A DNA stretch of 64,000 nt from Motacilla alba alba (Eukaryota; Chordata; Aves; Passeriformes; Motacillidae). Position numbers and translations under genes: made by a program. The DNA lies in NCBI RefSeq assembly GCF_015832195.1, contig NC_052034.1, positions 3,497,501-3,561,500 of the forward strand. The letters run 5' to 3'. The notes beneath the pieces were generated by a model, which was not told where the DNA came from, did not search any database, and saw only the letters and a list, made by a program, of their open reading frames with translations. Positions 60,501-64,000 of this stretch are shown here, piece after piece. The stretch's first letter is position 1. Each line of letters opens with the position of its first letter.

Positions 60501-61626
60501 TTGGTGCTATCTCTTCATCACTGCTGATTTCCTTGTTGTTTACCCTTGGAACCAATCTAGACTACACAGATTTTTCTCAGCTGGTGAAAGCTCTGTGAAG
60601 TTAACTGAGCTGCCCCTGAGCTCTTTGGAAACACTGAGAGCAGCTGGATTTACTGGTCTAGAATGACTTTGGAGCCCCTGAGCTGTCTGGACAATAGGCT
60701 GAAGGTGCAGATGTCCATATTTAACACACAGCACAGCACCAGCAGGAGACAAAATCCCCCTTTGGGACGTGCAGTGATCCCCATCCCAGGCACTCCCTTA
60801 TCCAGAAATGCTGTGCATCCCTGAAAGAGAAAGGGTTTTAGGGAGAGTGGAGGGATACCAGGCACGTGCTGCCCCTGGGTGTTTACTAGAATAGCTTGGC
60901 TGTCTCTGAGCCCTGCTCCTAGCTGGGTCACAGATGTAAAACTGATGCTATCTGGTGTCTCCATGTGCGTGGAGTGTCTTGAGTAATTCCCTGATGTTCT
61001 CCAGCTTCCTCCTGATGCAGTTTGGTGGTAGAGAAAGGATAATTTCTCCCTCAGTTGTGACTGTGATGGAGATGTGATCACTGCAAGACGACTCACTCGT
61101 TCCCCAGGGTTTGACCTGATCTCCAGGGGATGAGGAAGGAGCCCCAGTTCCTGCTGCTCCAGGAACTGTGGATCATCCTTGCACTCCCCTTTCTCCAGGG
61201 AGCTGTAGTTCATGCCTGGAGCTGGGATTCCATACCAACTGATCAATCCAGACAGCACATCCAGGACAGCCTGGCTGTAGAGTTGAGGTGTCCCAGAGCA
61301 CGAGCCCCTTTTGCCCTGAGCAATGGCAAGTCTGGCTCCATGTGCTCCACTAAAATCCCTGCTTGTTCCTCCTTTGTGTTCATGGGACATTTCCAGTTGC
61401 TGCAGCAAGGAAAAATGTCTTGCTTTTGCAATAGGCTCCTTCAGGGCTGCCTCTGTGCCCTGAGGCTGAGCCAGGGGGTCTCCCTTTGTGCTGTGACCTA
61501 ACTAGAGACACGTTCCCTTCCAGGCTGAAGTTCATTTTTGGCCCATCTGCAGTCCCAGCTCTGGATTTGGTGGATCAGCGTTCTGTCACCCGGGTCAGGT
61601 CCCCCAGTGGAAGGATTCTCTACCAG
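57451..61626 (+). CDS. ZSWIM7: ZSWIM7 (SWS1), 5' three coding exons, 3' end outside the window
   Basis: ZSWIM7 pairs with SWSAP1 in the vertebrate Shu complex, which promotes RAD51 filament use in homologous recombination (family knowledge). Exons 57451-57529, 59186-59207 and 61524-61626 give MDGSTLPAVAEELLREIKKA, the rest of the EETSQ helix, VPDDLLLG from a 22-nt microexon, then LKFIFGPSAVPALDLVDQRS and SPSGRILYQ before GTACAT. This matches the N-terminal 60 or so residues of the 140-residue human protein, with the same exon borders as I remember them. The CxCxnCxH SWIM exons were not found up to 64000, so they must lie to the right. Confidence 0.92.
57530..59185. other. ZSWIM7 intron between coding exons 1 and 2
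   Basis: About 1.66 kb with no supported exon; a short AT run at about 58840-58855 is the only simple repeat noticed. Confidence 0.75.
59208..61523. other. ZSWIM7 intron between coding exons 2 and 3, with a long antisense ORF
   Basis: About 2.3 kb with no supported spliced exon. A 252-codon ORF runs on the minus strand from 61408 to 60650; I do not recognise it. Confidence 0.7.
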
Positions 61627-64000
61627 GTACATGCTTCTCTTTGCTCTTGCTTTCTGATGGTTTCCAGCTGGCATCTGAGACAATGTTTTCCTGACTTGCA
61701 GAGGTGGATAAACACAGAGAGGACACTGGTGTTTTACAAACTCCTGAAGTGACACTGGAGAGCAGCAGCCATGGGCTGGAATTAGAGCAGCATGGTTCAG
61801 AACCATTCCTCTGTGGCTCCCAGCCAGCCTGAGACAATTTATGTGTTTGTGGGCATCACAGTCAGGAGGAAGTTTTCCAGGGATTGCTAATTTTGCTTTA
61901 TTACTCCCATCCTATCCAGCAAAGGAAGTTCTTCCTCTTGACCAGTTGTACACAGCTCATCATTATCTGCCATCACTGTGTTCCTTTCCTGTCGTGATCT
62001 CTGCTTGGCAGGAGATCTCTGCTGCCTGGGAGGGAGCAATGCTGGCCAAACCCATGGGTTTCACTCTGGTTCAGTGTAGCCAAGGCTGTGAATCACAGAA
62101 ACATCCCCATGAAATGGCATTTTGAGGAGAAGAGCTCACCTCAGCCCTGAGATCAGTTACAGCACAGCGTGGGAGTGAGGTGAGGAGCCATTGGTACTTC
62201 ATTCTCACCTTTCTGTGCTGTGCACAATTCCTTGTTCTGTGGTCCCCCAGCACTGGTGGCATCTCTTTTGGGACAATCTGTCCATGCTGTGAGCCACTGA
62301 CCTGCTGCATCCAGCCCATGGCTGTGCCCTGGCTTGGCACTGTGACCCTGTGCCCCAAAGGTTTTGGTCAAAAAGCACCAATTCCTTCTCCTCAGCACTC
62401 CCAAACCTCAGGTAGCACAGCCCATCCAGGGCTGGGCCTGGTTCTGTGCTGTGCACACACCAGAGAAAGGGGAATGCTTTCCCCTGCTCAGTGCTGTAGC
62501 ACCCAAGAGGAACATTTCCAAGTACCCCCTCTGCAAAGGACCTTTTCTCCTCTCCTGGAGGTGCTGTGGGGTCCTGTAGGGTGAGAAAAGAGCTGTGAAG
62601 TCAGGCCTGGCTGCTGGCACAAACCCTTCTCACATGTCCAGAGCTTGCCCTGCTTGGTGTGCACATGGAGCCTTGATCACTTCTGGGGGCATGGAGAGGA
62701 CACAGCCCCTCCAGAGGGACATGAGTCATAGCCAGGGCTCGAGAACAGCCTTGGATTGCAGTTGAGGGCTTGCCTGCGGGTGTTTGGTAAAGCCTAGGAA
62801 GCTTCCAGCACCCTTAGACAGCAGCTGCCTTCCTGATTAACAGAATGCTCAAAGGCTTTCCCTTTTTTACTGTTGCTTGTCTGAAGATGCCACTGGGCAG
62901 AGAATGGTCACATTCTCCTTGCAGAGCTCTGTCAGGCCCTGCAGGCTAAGGCAGAGCTTTGCTGGGCATCAGTTATGAATCTGATACTAATAAAGAGCTC
63001 AGTTGGTGCACACTGAAAAGGAACAAGTGTCAGAACTGCTCTCCTGCCTCTGCAGGGAGAGGGAGCCTCTGGTTTCCCTGTGGAGAAGGAACCCCTGGGC
63101 AGGAGGGTCAGGGAGTTACTGCAGGACAAAGCTCCAGGAAGGAGATTCCTGTGTGCCTCCAGCTGCATTCCTCTCCAGTGGAGCTTGATTGCTGATGAGT
63201 TCATTAACAGAGGAATCTGAAGAGATATTTTCTCTGGGGGTGTGAGGTTGGTGCCATTGTGAAATTCTCCCTCATCACAGCTGTCTGAGATGCAGGAACA
63301 AAGAGCAGAGTCTACCCTGGGGCTGGAGCAGTGACAGGAACACATCTGGGGTCGTAGAAACCCAACCCCTGGGTGGGACACTGCACTGCACCACTGGCTC
63401 TTCATTCCTGTGTGCTGTAGGAATGTGTGGGAATGTCCCCCAGTGTGCTCCTGGAGAGAGGGGCATCCATGGCTGCCTGGACACTGCACAATCATCCCTG
63501 CTAATTACCCCACAAAGTCAGCCCTGCCATTTGCAGCCAGATGTGGTTCAGCTGGAATGTGAGGTGGTGCTTCCACTTGCAGCTGGCTCTGGAGAGCTCT
63601 TTGAGGCCATGAGGCTGGTTCTGTTGTGAAACTCCTTTGGGTCATTAGAGCCAAATCTGAGCTGCTGATAATTCCCTATCAGCCAGCACATCTCAGCTCC
63701 TGCTGCAGGGGAGGAAGGCTCTGCTCAGACAGGCCCTGTCGTGTGGGCAGCCCTTGCCCTCAGGAGCTCAGATGGGAGAAGAAGGAGCCCTCAGTCAAAT
63801 GAGAGCTGTGATTTGTCCCTTAATGCCCTTCTGTTTAACAGGAGTAGCACTGATAGAGTGTCCCAGGGCTGGGTGCCTCAGAGCTGAAATCATCCCAGGA
63901 GAGCTTGGGTGGCACCTGCCCTGCTGAGCTCATCCTGCCTGCTGCAGGGATGCTGGGTCTGGTGCTGGTGGAGCTGTGCTGGATGTGCCACTGTTGGCCT
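61627..64000. other. ZSWIM7 intronic sequence to the right edge
   Basis: I looked for the SWIM zinc-binding segment (Cys-x-Cys then Cys-Lys-His) in all plus-strand frames and did not see it. The stretch is moderately GC-rich with no recognised gene or repeat and is most simply the next ZSWIM7 intron. Confidence 0.6.

Noticed and set aside
62932..63495. 187-codon minus-strand ORF near the right edge
   Set aside because: No recognised protein and no supporting signals; GC-rich intron-like sequence.
1..64000. CRISPR arrays, bacterial operons, proviruses or other microbial systems
   Set aside because: The window is a spliced vertebrate locus throughout; no spacer arrays, ribosome-binding-site-linked genes or LTR pairs were seen.

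Overview
The window is vertebrate nuclear DNA, most likely from a bird. It holds one large intron-rich gene and two small ones in the conserved order NCOR1 - TTC19 - ZSWIM7. Human 17p12-p11.2 has the same neighbours in the same relative orientations (from memory). The bird assignment rests on a CR1 retrotransposon 3' end at about 26090-26226, with the typical terminal ATTCTATGATT, on short introns and very few repeats, and on protein sequences close to, but not the same as, the mammalian ones.

Layout. Positions 1-10389 lie upstream of the first NCOR1 coding exon; no coding exon or promoter-type CpG island was seen, so this is probably NCOR1 intron 1. Positions 10390-49668 (+) carry 46 NCOR1 coding exons. 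They join in frame at every junction into about 2533 codons with consensus splice sites, followed by a 3'UTR of about 2.7 kb. TTC19 (-) ends tail-to-tail with NCOR1, leaving about 1.1 kb between their poly(A) sites; its ten coding exons occupy 53653-56777 and give 359 codons. TTC19 and ZSWIM7 (+) are head-to-head and share a CpG-island promoter (about 56170-57200) with two perfect TGACGTCA palindromes. Three ZSWIM7 coding exons are present (57451-61626); the zinc-binding SWIM exons lie beyond the right edge.

Functions. NCOR1 is the nuclear-receptor corepressor scaffold that activates HDAC3 through its SANT1/DAD region and contacts unliganded receptors through three CoRNR boxes; all of these are visible. 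TTC19 is a mitochondrial TPR protein needed for respiratory complex III. ZSWIM7 (SWS1) is a Shu-complex partner in RAD51-mediated recombination. The three genes are neighbours, not a pathway; only TTC19 and ZSWIM7 are likely to share promoter control.

No previously undescribed system was found. Points worth checking are splice variation in NCOR1 (a symmetric cassette exon, a NAGNAG acceptor, a possible poison exon), an Arg-Glu repeat, upstream ORFs in NCOR1 and ZSWIM7, a 78-80 bp minisatellite, the paired CRE promoter, and two unexplained long antisense ORFs in introns.
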